Source of the DNA: Pinus tabuliformis
Taxonomy: Eukaryota; Streptophyta; Pinopsida; Pinales; Pinaceae
DNA length: 64,000 bases
Direction of reading: 5' to 3'
Assembly: GCA_031772625.1 (NCBI GenBank)
Contig: CM062805.1
Coordinates: 802,433,592 to 802,497,591 of the forward strand
The translations under genes were made by a program, and so were the position numbers. Shown in pieces: positions 1 through 10,844 of this stretch; position 1 is the stretch's first letter, and each line of letters opens with the position of its first letter. The notes below the pieces were generated by a model that was given only the letters and a program-made list of their open reading frames with translations, had not been told where the DNA came from and did no database searches.

Positions 1-134
1 TTTGGATTGGGATTGGGTTGGGCTAGGAGTTGCAGCCTTAAGTTAGACTGGGGGTTTTTTTTGTAGGGCTGGCAGTGTAGGTTGAGGGATCGGGATGGTT
101 CCTACTGGTTGATTCATCGTCTTTGCCAGTTGGT

Positions 135-1877
135 CTACCAGGTTTGACTCTGTGAAGTAGGAGGAGTCCATTGTGGTGGAAAAACATTATTTTGCCAATA
201 TGGTGGGGTATAGGAAAAATTTGGCCAATTGGGTTGGCTTGCTTGACTCGGCCATGGAGATGATGAAGAGAATGATTTTTGTGACCAATTAGGAAAGGGA
301 GGTTGATTTTGCCACATTGAATTATATTGTTGAGCGTAGTATTGCTGAGGCTGGAAAGAAGAAGCTAGGTCAAAAAACATACCTGTTTGTCGCGGCTACC
401 ACTGACGACACTTATTAAGTAGATACACTGGTTCTGGCTCTTCTTCTGCTTCCTTGTATATTGCTTTCAATCCAGGAAGTGAGGGGTAGCTCTCTGTGGA
501 GTGGTCTTTTGTACAAATGGTGCAAACTTGAACTACATCTAATGAACACTCCTTGTGGCCGTGTTTCTTTCTCCATTTGGGACAGAAGATTGCCAAATTC
601 TATTCTGCCTCTGCTTGCTTTTGTTTAGCCTGCATAATATCAAGTTGTGTTGTCAGCATCCCCAATATGTCTGTTTTAAAATTTTCTAATAAATTTCCAA
701 TTTTTGCACGAGTTACTCCTTCCGCCAAAATTCTATTATCTCTTACAAATCGATCATGTTTTGCTGGTTTTAGTCTTGTGCTGCCTCTCGAGCTCCTGAT
801 ACATAAATCAATAATGTCAGCAAAATTTTCTTGATAAATATCTCCTTTCCCCATAATGTTTAATATCTCAATCCATTGTTCCTTCATTCCTCTAATTAAT
901 GTTGTTTTTAATACATTATCAGGTAAGGGTAATGATGCATAAGGAGATATTTGAAGATTATACTAGAATCATTCAACATACTCTTCCAATGTTTCATTTG
1001 GTTTAGCTACCATCTGAAATATTTCATCTTTTAACTCTCGAGACTTGCAATAGTCCTGATATTTTTTTAAAAGAGACTCTTTCATTTGATCCCAATTATT
1101 TATAACACCACCACCTAATCCCATAAACCATCTTAAAGCAGCTCCTTTTAATGTAGAGGGAAATAATTTCAGTTTCTAAGGATCGGTGGTATAGTCATAT
1201 CCTCTACACAACACGTCGAATTCAAACAGGAATGCATCCCGATCTTTTGATGTAAGGCCACGGAATGTAGGGATATGCTAGAAGGGAAGTGCTTTCATAC
1301 GTGCATTGGCTACAGTATCCACAATGGGGTATTGCAGTGTAAAGGTTTGGGTGTTAGGTTGATTTTGGGCCATTTGGTCAAATATGTGCCAATAGCCTTT
1401 TGGGATATCTAGGAGGGTATTCCTAGGTTGTTGAGGGGGAATGGCTCTAATGGGGATGGCCTTGACAACACTTCCTTTATCTGGGATAATGAGAGTTCCT
1501 AATGTCTGAGGGGATTCAGATTCTTGAATGTCGTTATAAATGATTTTTGCAGCACTTCCCTTATCTAGGCTGCTTAATGGCTGAATTACCCTAAGAGGAG
1601 ATTTTGGTTCTTCACCTTCTCCTGTTTCTCCCCTTCCTTCACAGAGATTGCTAAGGTTCCCTTCTTGCAATGATTTTGGGCTAGAATTTTCAATTTCTTG
1701 AAAATCTTGCTCTTCGGTTTGACTGTGCACCTTAGCAAAGGCTACAGATGGTGATCCTGTGGCCTGAAGGGAATGATTAGGCTGTCTAGAAGTAACTTTT
1801 CTAGGTCCTACTTAAGGCTGAGATTCTGCTTTCTTAAGGATTTTGTTGATAAAGGTTGATCGGCCGAGGGTCACTGG
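135..1877 (-). pseudogene. Athila-like Ty3/gypsy gag, C-terminal part, decayed
   Basis: Minus-strand capsid (gag) gene of a non-chromoviral Ty3/gypsy retrotransposon. Read from 1877 downward, it shows an acidic N-terminal region (1730-1278), then the retrotransposon gag core with motifs such as FLFEFDVL, RGYDYTT and LRWFMGLGGG (about 1245-880), a gag helix segment (887-600) and a cysteine/histidine segment with VCTICTKDH (596-396). A Q/P/W-rich tail follows (380-135). Several in-frame stops and at least one frameshift break it. The first codons lie at 23771-23840, on the far side of the Sire-1 insertion: removing that element and one ACTGG copy joins the frame. The gene runs off the left edge of the window, so protease and polymerase are not seen. 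A second copy lies at 29.9-32.2 kb. The family assignment rests on the gag motifs and the PBS at 24022-24043. Confidence 0.75.
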
Positions 1878-3232
1878 TGTTGGCATTATGATACATATGT
1901 TGTACTTGATGGCAACCCACTCATCTCAGATAATAAATTATAGTCTAGAGAAAAGTTCACGCACTTATATGCAGTGAAAAGTTTATTTCATCTAGAGAAA
2001 AGTTCACGCACTTTTATGCAGAGAAAAGTTTATTTCATGTAGAGAAAATTTCACGCACTTTTATGCAGAGAAAAGTTTATTTCATGTAGAGAAAAAGTTC
2101 ACGCACTTTCATGCAAGGAAAAGCGTGTATATGTTGGAGAACTTACCTTTGGTCCATGGTAGTTAGTCCTTGGTATTTGAACCTATGGTTTTGGACCATG
2201 GTACGCACTTTCATGCAAGGAAAAGCGCGTATATGTTGGAGAACTTACTTTTCGTCCATGGTAGTTAGTCCTCAGTTTTTGATCCTATGGTTTTGACCCG
2301 TGGTATTGCATCCAAAAGTGTTGATCTCACGTACTTTCATGGTTGGTTCATGGTATTAGTCCAACAGTTTTTTGATCCTATGGTTTTGGCCCGTGGTATT
2401 GTGAAAGGCCTAAGACTATAAAAGAGGAAGGAGATCATTTGGCAAAGCATCTTTTGAATTATTGAATATCTGATAAAGTGCTAGATCTGGAATATTGTGA
2501 TTGGGTTTTGGTGCAGATCTGGATCTGAATGAAGAAGGAACCTGAGCGTAAGGAGAAGGATAAGTTCTATTGATGGGTCAAAATCTTAAGGCTGGAATAG
2601 TGGTATCTCTATATGATTTGATCTGTGATATGTGGCATACGCTTGATCTATAAATCTAATAATCTGGGTCTGAATTATTGATGCATGTTTTATTTTACAC
2701 ATGTTATGATCTGGGTATGTCTGATGTAACAACTGCAAAGTTATAAGGAAATATTTGCAGATCCGTATGCAGGTTGGCTTTGGTGAAATCAGAGATTGAT
2801 GATGCAAGTGTAGTTGATGGGTTTTTGATGTTCTTGGATCCAGTTTGAAAATTTATGAAAAGAGGTCCTTGAAAGAAAAGAAGTAGGGGGTTGTAGCTCC
2901 CTTCCAGGAGAGACTGGAAAATGAGAGAGAGTTGTAGCTCTCTGCAGGTTGCAGCCTGCGTACTGGTAAAGGACTGCACTAGTAAAAAACCATTGTAAAA
3001 GGATTTTCTAATTTGAAAGAAGATAGAGACATATTGCAGCAGTTGGTTTTCACCCACATTGGGTTTCCACCTTACATCTTGTGTTCTTTGGTGTGACTAT
3101 CTGTTTTCTTTGTTCATGCTCATTATTTTATGGTACTGACATGCAAAAATAATTCAAAGAATAAATAAGGAAGATTTATTAAAAGAACTTGATAATACTG
3201 ATTCACGCCCCCTCTCAGTATTATTTCCAACA
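1878..3232 (+). repeat. Sire-1 5' LTR
   Basis: 1355 bp, starting TGTTGGCATT and ending TTTCCAACA, so the ends form the short inverted repeat TGTTGG/CCAACA. The upstream half holds tandem repeats: about four copies of a 45-50 bp unit containing GTTCACGCACTT and GCAGAGAAAAG (about 1945-2110), then two copies of a roughly 100-bp unit containing TGTTGGAGAACTTAC and GGTCCATGGTAG (about 2100-2300). A TATAAAAG box is at 2417-2424. The copy at 22416-23770 has the same length. Confidence 0.95.
2417..2424 (+). promoter_or_regulatory. TATA box of the Sire-1 5' LTR
   Basis: TATAAAAG, in the middle of the LTR after the repeated enhancer-like region, where the U3 promoter is expected. The same box is at 22954-22960 in the 3' LTR and, inverted, at 35115-35121 in the solo LTR. 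The transcription start is not visible. Confidence 0.65.
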
Positions 3233-3234
3233 AT

Positions 3235-3245
3235 TGGTATCAGAG
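3235..3245 (+). other. Primer binding site of Sire-1 (initiator Met tRNA type)
   Basis: TGGTATCAGAG begins two bases after the LTR end, matching the common plant copia primer site complementary to the 3' end of initiator methionine tRNA. The next base is A where the intact relatives have C (TGGTATCAGAGC at 8102-8113). Confidence 0.9.
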
Positions 3246-3291
3246 AAGGTCCTTCAGAGAAGCTTGATCGCTTGAAGGAAGATCATTCATC

Positions 3292-3691
3292 ATGAGCAAC
3301 TACGAGAGGGAAGCATCAATCAGGCCACCAATTTTTGATGGGACAAACTTCAATTATTGGAAGGTAAGAGTTACTGCCTATCTTCAATCTCTTGGTACAG
3401 AAGTTTGGGATATCATAGATACAGGCTACACTTTTCCTTCAGCTACTCCTACAGATACGGCCGAAAAGAAGAAATATGAAACAAATGCTAAAGCAGTCAA
3501 TACTCTGCTGGGATGCTTATCTCAAACAGAATTCGTGAAGGTTATGTAATATAAATCCGCAAAAGAAATATGGGACAAGATTGTCTTGAGCTACGAAGGA
3601 GATGAACAGGTAAAGCGTGCTAAACTTCAAACCCTCAGGATTTAGTATGAGAATCTCAGAATGTATAATGATGAAAGTGTGGCTAACTATT
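3292..3691 (+). pseudogene. Sire-1 gag, N-terminal half (UBN2 domain), interrupted
   Basis: Starts [13 protein letters not shown] and continues with the copia gag core ([13 protein letters not shown]), closely matching residues 1-133 of the intact Sire-2 protein. In-frame stops occur near 3547 and 3643; the second is TAG where Sire-2 has a glutamine codon. The frame is cut after the codons for ANY by the Tat-like insertion at 3692 and resumes at 17617 with FLRVDEIV. The ATG at 3292 is shared with Sire-2, which supports the start. Confidence 0.93.
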
Positions 3692-4782
3692 TGTTGTGGG
3701 GAAAAATGCCTATGCAGGACGATCCTATCCACCTAAGGTGTGACAGTACCTTAGCAACAAACGAATACAGCTACTTCAGTTTCTTCCTTTATGAAATGTG
3801 AAAGAGAGGAGATTGGTAGACTTACCGTTATCTTCTGGTTGTCCCTCGATCTAGAGCCTCTCCTCTTTGGGTGTCCACAGCTACTTGCCTCCTCGCTTGC
3901 TCAAGAGAACAACTACTTGATTCCCACGAGATCACAAGAGAACAGCTACCTACGACAAGAGAACAGCTACTTGCGACAAGAGAAGGACACAACACAAAGG
4001 CAAATATACATATTCATAAATGATTCAGGATTAGAAGTAAATCAAATATACTAATGCAAATCATACAAAATACACCAGCATATAGGAAAGAACCAAGAAG
4101 CTTTATTGATTGATAACAAGGTTCAGGAAGAGATACAACCCATAGGGCTCCAACCCAGCATCTCCTTCCTAGCAGAATGGAATTCCTTCTTCAGCCCCTT
4201 TCAAAGCATAAACACCCAATGATCCAACCACAAACCAACAACAATTCTTTGCAATCACAACATTCCAGCCTCCTGATCTCATTGAGGAGAGATCTATATA
4301 TAGGAGTTTTAGAGAGAGGACGAGTCAGCTTGAGAAGTGACTAGTGTCCTCTCCCTCTCTCAGTTCTTGAGTCCACTTGGAGGTTCTTGCTTCCACTTGG
4401 AGATTTGGAACCTCTTACTCATCACCAGACGAATTCCTTGATGCAAGTGTCATTTTGGAAGCTTCCTAGGCATTGACACCTTGAGAAATGAGCCTGCCAC
4501 TTGTCCAGTTACGCTCAGCGCAGGTAGCCTTTGTTGCAGTTGACATTCAACGCAGGTAGAGAGTGGAGCAGTTGACATTCAGCGCAGATGCTCAGTGGAG
4601 CAGTTGACATGATCCAGAATTGGCCTGTTTTTGAGTGTTTTCAGGTGGAGAACTTCAGTGAATTGCTGTGGTTTGTTGGCCTTGTTCCTATAGGGGTAGG
4701 AACAACATGTTTAGGGACTTTGGATCCCTTGATTATTGACATTTCGTGCTCAGTGATGCAAGGCACAAAAATGTCTATAACA
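3692..4782 (-). repeat. 3' LTR of the Tat-like element
   Basis: 1091 bp; on the plus strand it runs from TGTTGTGGGG to TCTATAACA. It contains a short run of CAAGAGAACAGCTAC-type repeats (about 3898-3980). The partner LTR at 16526-17616 has the same length. It is the 3' LTR because the polypurine tract lies at 4783-4796. Confidence 0.93.
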
Positions 4783-4796
4783 GTTGCCCCCTAAAG
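4783..4796 (-). other. Polypurine tract of the Tat-like element
   Basis: On the minus strand CTTTAGGGGGCAAC directly abuts the LTR start TGTTATAG. This is the expected plus-strand priming site and fixes the orientation of the element. Confidence 0.8.
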
Positions 4797-6502
4797 TATG
4801 AGGCCGTTTATCGGGTGAAATGCTTTATCCAGGAGAGTCCGAAGTTCATCCATTTGCTGGGAGGAGACCTGTAATAAGATATAATACAATAAATTATGAT
4901 CCATACTGCTTTCATGATCTAGCTGAGGCGGGCATTCCCATGCTCAGCTTTATAAATTCATTTTGGTACATAGAACAGACGATCGTCTGATGATAGACTG
5001 ATAATTCTGGCGAAATTATCATCCTTTGAGTAGGATGATCATCTGCTGCAATGATGTACATGTCAAATGTCTTTATTTTTCCTGAATATATATCGCAGCC
5101 CAGATGGATGAAACTAGATCCGGGGTCTTCAAACTCGTTCGATCTTCACTCTAAGTACAAGTCGATCCATGTGAGAATTGTGCTGAAGTCGAACATGGAA
5201 AGACATCGCTTGATTACCGGTCAATGATGTAAACCGTTAACAAGCGCGAGAGGAATAACCGATAATGATAATGACCCTGAAGGTACTGCAGTACAATTCA
5301 CGTGGTGTGAATAAAGGACTTGGCATCGAACACCACGCAAAATCTTCTGGTCGAAGGTCATTGATGTATACCTGTCACCAGAAGTGAGAAACTTGCCATT
5401 GAGGCATGCAAGCTTCAAAGTACTGAAGGGGTTGTTCCTAGATCAACTTCTTGGATAATGAGCGGATGTCGACAAGAAGCGATCCGTCAAAGGAGGGCCT
5501 TAATGAATCCCACATCAGTGACATGGAACGGAGCTAATGATTTTAATGGAGGTGAAAACAATCTGTGACATATGATTCAGGGTGGCGGTCATGAATGGAT
5601 GAAGGATAATGTATGGCAGTGGATGGGACCCGGTTGACTCTTTCTGAACGACTTCTCTTGAACATATGGCGACACTGATGCGATGGATCGGTAGCATTAC
5701 CCCAAATATGGATGGTATGGCGAGACCATGGTGATGTGACTGGTGAATGAAACAACCCAACCAGATGCGGTACGGAGGAAAAGTGTCATGTTCAAGAGCG
5801 ACCTGCTACCATCAAAGTTTTCTTGATTTTTCCCAATTTTTCCCCAGTCATTGCTGACCAGTACCTCTTTATTTTTGTCAAGATTGAGGAGGATAACATA
5901 TGCTTGTTCTATAACCTGCCCTTCGAGCAAGCCCATCGCTATGTTTTAACGAGCCTAGTGATAGTGAAACTCGTTCTCGTCTAAAGACAAGTTTGTCGCT
6001 ATTTAGTGATTTTAACGAGTCTAACGACAAGGAAAACTCGACCCTTTTCATTTTTAGAGAGTCTGAAAAGGTACATAAAGTTAACTCCAAAATTCCTTTT
6101 TCGTCATCTAATCCCTTAAGTCTGAAAAAGTATAAAACAATATAGAAGGGATGATTTTTCGGTATTTTTAACGAGCCGAACAAAACAAGCGCTCGATCTT
6201 TTTGTGCAATAATCCCTCAGGTCCAAAAAGATTAAAATCTAGAGGAGGGATAGCTCTTCCGGTCGCTTTAATGAGCTGGAAGGCCAAAACTCGGCAATCT
6301 TTTCATATTTTACGAGTCAATCGAAAAGAGCTTAAAGAAGACTCGTCTTTTGAGGAACGAGTGATGAACAGGGTTAGCAGCTGATTCCAAGTACAGGTTG
6401 GAATTTTCCAATCACGGCAGTGTCACAAGGATGGCTAGGTGAAATCATTCTTCGCAGCTGTTCCTCAAAATGGGTAAACAATCATATGGAGGTAAACGAT
6501 CG
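4797..6502 (-). other. Non-coding 3' region of the Tat-like element with hairpin modules
   Basis: No protein family is visible in either strand. From about 5940 to 6340 the plus strand repeats the core TTTAACGAG followed 20-35 bases later by a matching ACTCG or GCTCG, making imperfect hairpins (for example starting at 6013, 6171 and 6301). A stronger hairpin is CCTTTTCA (6043-6050) with TGAAAAGG (6064-6071) around a 13-nt loop. The same modules flank the coding region near 12595-12690 and 14886-15006, and an array of them lies at 37.85-38.6 kb. The region ends at the Sire-NA target duplication GATCG (6498-6502). Confidence 0.6.
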
Positions 6503-6910
6503 TGTTGGCATTATGATGCATATGTTGTACTTGATGGCAACACTCTCATAGAAGATCATCTCACTTATATACATTCAGATGAATCTACAGAAGAGATATC
6601 AGATGTGACATATTACAGGATAGCTCAAAGGAATCAAATGGCAAGCTCTTTGTAAGCAGAGGTTCAAATATTGTTGAAATTATGAAGGACGCAGGTACAC
6701 CTTACAGAAAGTGCGTCCCCGCAGGTAATCCATGCAGAACCCGCGTCCGGAGACGCAGACCAGCCGTTTAGGGGGTGCGTCCACCCAGTGCACACATATC
6801 AAGGCAGAGGAAAGCACGTGGGGGTTTCTTGTGTGGTATCTAGCCGACGGTTTTGCATTTCTATGGTGTCGGCTCGTGGTATTGTTCCATGTTTTGGGGA
6901 GAAGCTTGCC

Positions 6911-6918
6911 TATATAAA
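6911..6918 (+). promoter_or_regulatory. TATA box of the Sire-NA 5' LTR
   Basis: TATATAAA within the context GCTTGCCTATATAAAGC, which is also found in the other Sire-NA LTR (11253-11260) and, on the minus strand, in both Sire-2 LTRs (52108-52101 and 45729-45722). Conservation between elements supports a core promoter; the start site is not visible. Confidence 0.7.
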
Positions 6919-7099
6919 GCAAAGGAGTTCATTTGGATTATGTACCATCTTTGTTGAATATCTTTTGGTGAGATCTAGTCCAGATCTATGAAGGCGAATC
7001 TTCTAATGGACTATGATCGCTATGGCGCACGATCAGATCTGTAGATCTGACTGTTTGGGTTAGTCTTGAAGTCTTTATATCTTTCATATCTAAAGAGAC

Positions 7100-7390
7100 G
7101 CAGGTGCAGTAAGGGTTCAGGTGCGTCCGGGACGCAGGAGCGAACCGGTTCAGGTGCGCCGGACGCAGGCGCAGAAGGGTTCAGGTGCGCCGAGACGCAG
7201 GTAGTTCAAAAGACTCAGAGCGAGAGACGCAGGCTAGCAGTTGAGCAGAGTGCGTCCGGGACGCGGGCTAGCAGTTGAACAGGGTGCGTCCAGGGACTCA
7301 GGCCAGCAGTTGAGCAGGGTGAGTCCGGGACTCAGGCTAGCAGTTGAGCAGGGTGAGTCTGGACTCAGGCTAGCAGTTGAGCAGGGTGCT
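7100..7390 (+). repeat. LTR-internal tandem repeats with GACGCAGG / GACTCAGG cores
   Basis: About five copies of a 35-45 bp unit containing CTAGCAGTTGAGCAGGGTG joined to GCGTCCGGGACGC or its derivative GAGTCCGGGACTC. Earlier units keep the CpG-containing palindrome; later ones have GACTCA in place of GACGCA. The same tract is repeated in the 3' LTR at about 11442-11732. Confidence 0.8.
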
Positions 7391-8101
7391 TCCTTCTCTT
7401 AAAATCTTTGTTTATCATTGTTGCATCCTGGGTTTGGTCCTATTATTGTTGATCTAGTTACTACAGTTGATTGGGTGTTTCAGAAGGTTGTTTGAGCTTC
7501 AATGTTGTTGTTGGGTCCAGTATGAAAATTGGATGAAATGTGGCCTTTCAAGATTATGAGTTGTGCCTCAATGTATCCAGTATGAAAATTGATGAAACGT
7601 GGTACTTAGAGGGAGAAGATTGTAGGCCGGCGCCTACGTACTAGTATCTAAGCTAGTACAAGAGCTAAAAGAAATCTTTGGAGCATTGTAGCAGGTAGTA
7701 GCCTGCGTACTAGTAAATGGATCGGCTAGTACAAGAGCAAAGGGGGTTGTAGCTCCCGTACTGGTATAAGGCTGCACCAGTACAAATATTGTAAAAGAAT
7801 TTTCTTATTAAGAAGAAGATTGAGATGACTTGCAGCAGGTGGTTTTCTCCCGCATTGGGTTTCCACCTTATATCATTGTGTTCATATGTGTGCCTTATGT
7901 GTGATGATCTACTTTATGTTACTGCATCTGTTAACTGATAATATGGTTGATAATGTCCTAATGCACTCATTGAAGATCGATTAACTTAATCTTAAGAAGT
8001 TGTGGAAGTAGCATATATGAATCTGATTATGGAATTGAAAAAGTTTTATTAATGTGATAATACTGATTCACCCCCCCCCTCTCAGTATTATTTCCAACAA
8101 T

Positions 8102-8113
8102 TGGTATCAGAGC
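8102..8113 (+). other. Primer binding site of Sire-NA
   Basis: TGGTATCAGAGC, two bases after the LTR end, complementary to the initiator methionine tRNA end as in most plant copia elements. The following 30 bases (GGTCCTTCAG and so on) match the leaders of Sire-1 and Sire-2. Confidence 0.92.
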
Positions 8114-8159
8114 AGGTCCTTCAGAAAAGCTTGATCGCTTGAAGGAGATCCGTGGAACA

Positions 8160-9662
8160 ATGGGAAAGAAGCTTAAGAAGAAAGCTCATAAGAAAAAGAA
8201 GTCATCTCAGAAGAACTATGATAGTGGAAGAATCGATTGGGGATTAGGCATAAGAAGCTCTTCAGATTCAGAATCAGATTCAGAATCAGTATCAGGTATG
8301 AATGTGTTATCCTCTGATGTTCCAGCTATATTTCCTTGTGAAAGAGATGAAAGTGATAGCGAAACTATTGAATTTGCTCTTATGGGTGAACAAGAAAGAT
8401 ATCAAATAGAGGCAGAATTTAAAAAGCTGACAGACAAAATTAGAGATCAACAAGATCTATTGAACAAAAGGGAATGTGATTTCAAAGAAGAAGCTACCAA
8501 ACTAAGGGCCCAACTAGAAGAAGGAAACAAGGTAAGAAAGCTACTCAAGGACAAGGAAGACCAATGTCAAAAATTGCAGCATGAAGTGACATCATTAAGA
8601 AAAGAAGTCAACGAAAGAAGCACAACCATCAAGAAACTCAAAGATAGATCCAGCTACTATGAAAATCTTGAAGCTACAATCCTCTCACTAAAAGGAGATC
8701 TTGAAGAATCAAAGAAGCAGAATACAGATCTACTCCAAGCTATTGCAAAACAAGAAAACGAAGTCACCAGCTTAAAATCTCAACTAGAATGTGCCTTCCG
8801 AGTTCGTCAAATGCAGCAGGATCTGTATGAAGAACAAGAAAAAGAGATTCTCAAACTAAGGGAACAAATGAAAGCTGAAGAAGTTTTGAAAAAGAAATCT
8901 CTTGAAAAGGAAGAACAGCTTCAGGTTGAGGTAGATATCTTGAAAGGTAAACTAGAGGAAAAGGATAAGCTTTTACGATTTCAAGATAGCTCTAAAGTAC
9001 TGGATGATATTCTTAGTAGTCAAAGGTCCCCTGCTATAAAGACTGGTCTTGGTTTCCATGAATCTGTTGAAGGTGAATCTAGTTCACAAGGTGAGGCAAG
9101 AAATTCTAAAGAGAAATCTAAAGTGATCAATGAAGGAATAAAAGATCAATCTCATCATCAACCAAGGAAAGAGATTCCTCAAAGAAAATTCTTTACCTCT
9201 TCTATGAATAATGTTGAATGTTATGTATGTCATAACCTTGGACATGTTGCAGCTAGATGTAGAAGAAGAAGGGCTCAAGATCATTATGCAGAAAGATCAT
9301 CACATTCAAGGTATTTTTATGGATATTGCTTTGCTTGCAATACGTTTGGTCACAAAGCTGCTGATTGTTACAGGAGGAATATGAAACATGTGAGATGTTA
9401 TGCATGTAACAAGCCTGGACATATAGCTAAGGAATGTAGGAACAAAGTGTGGGCACAATATCAAAAGGAGAAAATGTCATCATCACGCTTGAAGATATGG
9501 AGGAAAAAGGAAGTACAGTCAGAAAAGGAGGGCACAGCACAAGTTACAGACATACTAGAATCAGAGGGAGCTGAAAGTACAAGACGCAGTGTAGTAACAG
9601 GAGACCTGCGTGGGGACGCAGGGCAGATTAAGCTCAAATGCGTCCAGGACGCAGCTCAGTAA
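8160..9662 (+). CDS. Intact gag-derived coiled-coil, triple zinc-knuckle protein of Sire-NA
   Basis: 500 residues, ATG at 8160 (the frame is open upstream to 8139 but without an ATG). Order: a lysine-rich start (MGKKLKKKAHKKKK, nuclear-localisation-like), a serine/acidic stretch, a long coiled coil of roughly residues 85-285, the motif SPAIKTGLGF that parallels [10 protein letters not shown] in Sire-2 gag, then three CCHC zinc knuckles: CYVCHNLGHVAARC, CFACNTFGHKAADC and CYACNKPGHIAKEC (about residues 350-425). The UBN2 capsid domain that starts Sire-1 and Sire-2 gag is missing, so this corresponds to the second half of a Sirevirus gag. The last 35 or so codons run into GACGCA repeats related to LTR sequence. 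It likely binds element RNA. No stop or frameshift breaks it, in contrast to Sire-1. Whether it co-assembles with a full-length gag is inference. Confidence 0.85.
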   Translation: MGKKLKKKAHKKKKSSQKNYDSGRIDWGLGIRSSSDSESDSESVSGMNVLSSDVPAIFPCERDESDSETIEFALMGEQERYQIEAEFKKLTDKIRDQQDLLNKRECDFKEEATKLRAQLEEGNKVRKLLKDKEDQCQKLQHEVTSLRKEVNERSTTIKKLKDRSSYYENLEATILSLKGDLEESKKQNTDLLQAIAKQENEVTSLKSQLECAFRVRQMQQDLYEEQEKEILKLREQMKAEEVLKKKSLEKEEQLQVEVDILKGKLEEKDKLLRFQDSSKVLDDILSSQRSPAIKTGLGFHESVEGESSSQGEARNSKEKSKVINEGIKDQSHHQPRKEIPQRKFFTSSMNNVECYVCHNLGHVAARCRRRRAQDHYAERSSHSRYFYGYCFACNTFGHKAADCYRRNMKHVRCYACNKPGHIAKECRNKVWAQYQKEKMSSSRLKIWRKKEVQSEKEGTAQVTDILESEGAESTRRSVVTGDLRGDAGQIKLKCVQDAAQ

Positions 9663-9800
9663 CTGGAGATCTGCGTGGGGACGCAGAGCGACTGAGGATC
9701 AGGTGCGTCCCTGCAGCAAAAGGACGCGGCGCGATAGTGTTTTTGGGTGCGTCCCTGCAGCAACAGGACGCAGCGCAACAGAAGATGAAGTGCGTACCTG
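9580..9800 (+). repeat. LTR-like GACGCA/TGCGTCC segment inside Sire-NA
   Basis: Repeats of GACGCAG and TGCGTCC, among them GACGCGGCGCGATAGTGTTT at 9724-9743, which matches the minus strand of the Sire-2 LTR near 45405-45425. It supplies the C-terminus and stop codon of the Sire-NA protein. LTR sequence therefore appears to have been copied or recombined into the internal region. Confidence 0.7.
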
Positions 9801-10844
9801 TCTCAAAGCATTTATTGGCTGATTCTTCTTGATATGCATGATCAGATTTAACAGATGGCACTGGTTCAGGGGGAGCATATGTCCTGAATGCATTGTTGGC
9901 ATTATGGTCCTTGGTGACAATGCTTATGATTCATCTTGCTATGGTTATGAGTTGATCACATGATCAGATTTATGGTTGATTCTCTAATGATGCTTGCATG
10001 GAGTCTTTATTTTCTTTGGCACATACATAGATGAGGTTGGCTGATTTCATGGATGATTATTCAAAGTTGCATTGTTGAAGACATGACGATGATGAGTCAC
10101 TCATATGCAGCTGTTGACATGTGCATGATGCATGATTTCTTTCTTGGCACAAATGAATGAGGATTGTTGGCTAGATACAGGGATGATTATTCATACATAT
10201 GTTGATTGATGTTGATACTCTCATTTGATGACTCTTGATTCATGTAGATCTGGATGGTTGTGAGTTGATGTTGACAGATACTATGGAGCAGATTATACAG
10301 TGTTGTTGATGATGTTTGTCATTTGAAAGGTCATAGCAAAACTCATGTTGTAATGGTCTATTGTAGTCATCTCTTCAGGTCATGTAACGGCCTTTGTCCC
10401 CCCCACTATGCATGGGATGAAGATGTAATGTATTTGGTTTTCATATTTCTGATGTATTCCCACTTGGTTGGATGCATGATCCTTATTGTGATGGGTGATG
10501 GATGTATGTATTGAGTCTTTTGGTGATAGGAAGGTCATTTATGATATATAGAGTCATGTTCTTCTTGTAGAACATCTTTTTGCAGACCTTGCTTATAGTC
10601 AGGGGGAGTTTGAGCATGAACAAGCACTATACAGCAGAGCAGACATCTTAGCTTGTTCTCAGAAAGACCATTATCAGATTGGAGCACCATGACATATACA
10701 AAGGGGGAGCTCATTCAGAGACTTCAGCAGATCTGGCTCATAGTCAAAGGGAGCATGTTCTTAGGGGGAGCATACCCCTTTGCCCTTGATGTCAAAGGGG
10801 GAGAGTGATTCGGTGTTGTTGCCATCAAGTCCAAAGGGGGAGAT
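9663..10844 (+). other. Sire-NA 3' untranslated region with multiple polypurine tracts
   Basis: No reading frame of interest. AGGGGGAG-type tracts occur at 9868-9875, 10601-10608, 10702-10709, 10763-10770 and 10794-10804. The terminal tract AAAGGGGGAGAT (10833-10844) directly abuts the LTR. Multiple polypurine tracts are a known Sirevirus trait. GTTGCCATCAAGT (10818-10830) is the inverted repeat of ACTTGATGGCAAC (10871-10883) inside the LTR. The rest is rich in TGATGATG-type sequence. Confidence 0.8.

Larger units (their letters stand above)
6503..8099 (+). repeat. Sire-NA 5' LTR
   Basis: 1597 bp from TGTTGGCATTATG to TTTCCAACA. Features in order: inverted-repeat arm ACTTGATGGCAAC at the start of U3, several TGCGTCC/GGACGCA palindromic blocks (about 6690-6785), a TATATAAA box (6911-6918), a tandem-repeat tract (7100-7390) and a C-run near 8071-8079 shared with all Sire LTRs here. 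The 3' LTR is nearly identical. Confidence 0.95.

Noticed and set aside
3235-3245. tRNA gene signal
   Set aside because: Only the short complement of the tRNA 3' end is present, next to an LTR end: it is a primer binding site. The same holds for the other six sites in the window.
7100-7390. Regularly spaced repeats that could suggest a CRISPR array
   Set aside because: Repeats are contiguous, degenerate and inside an LTR, with no unique spacers and no cas genes; the setting is a plant genome.
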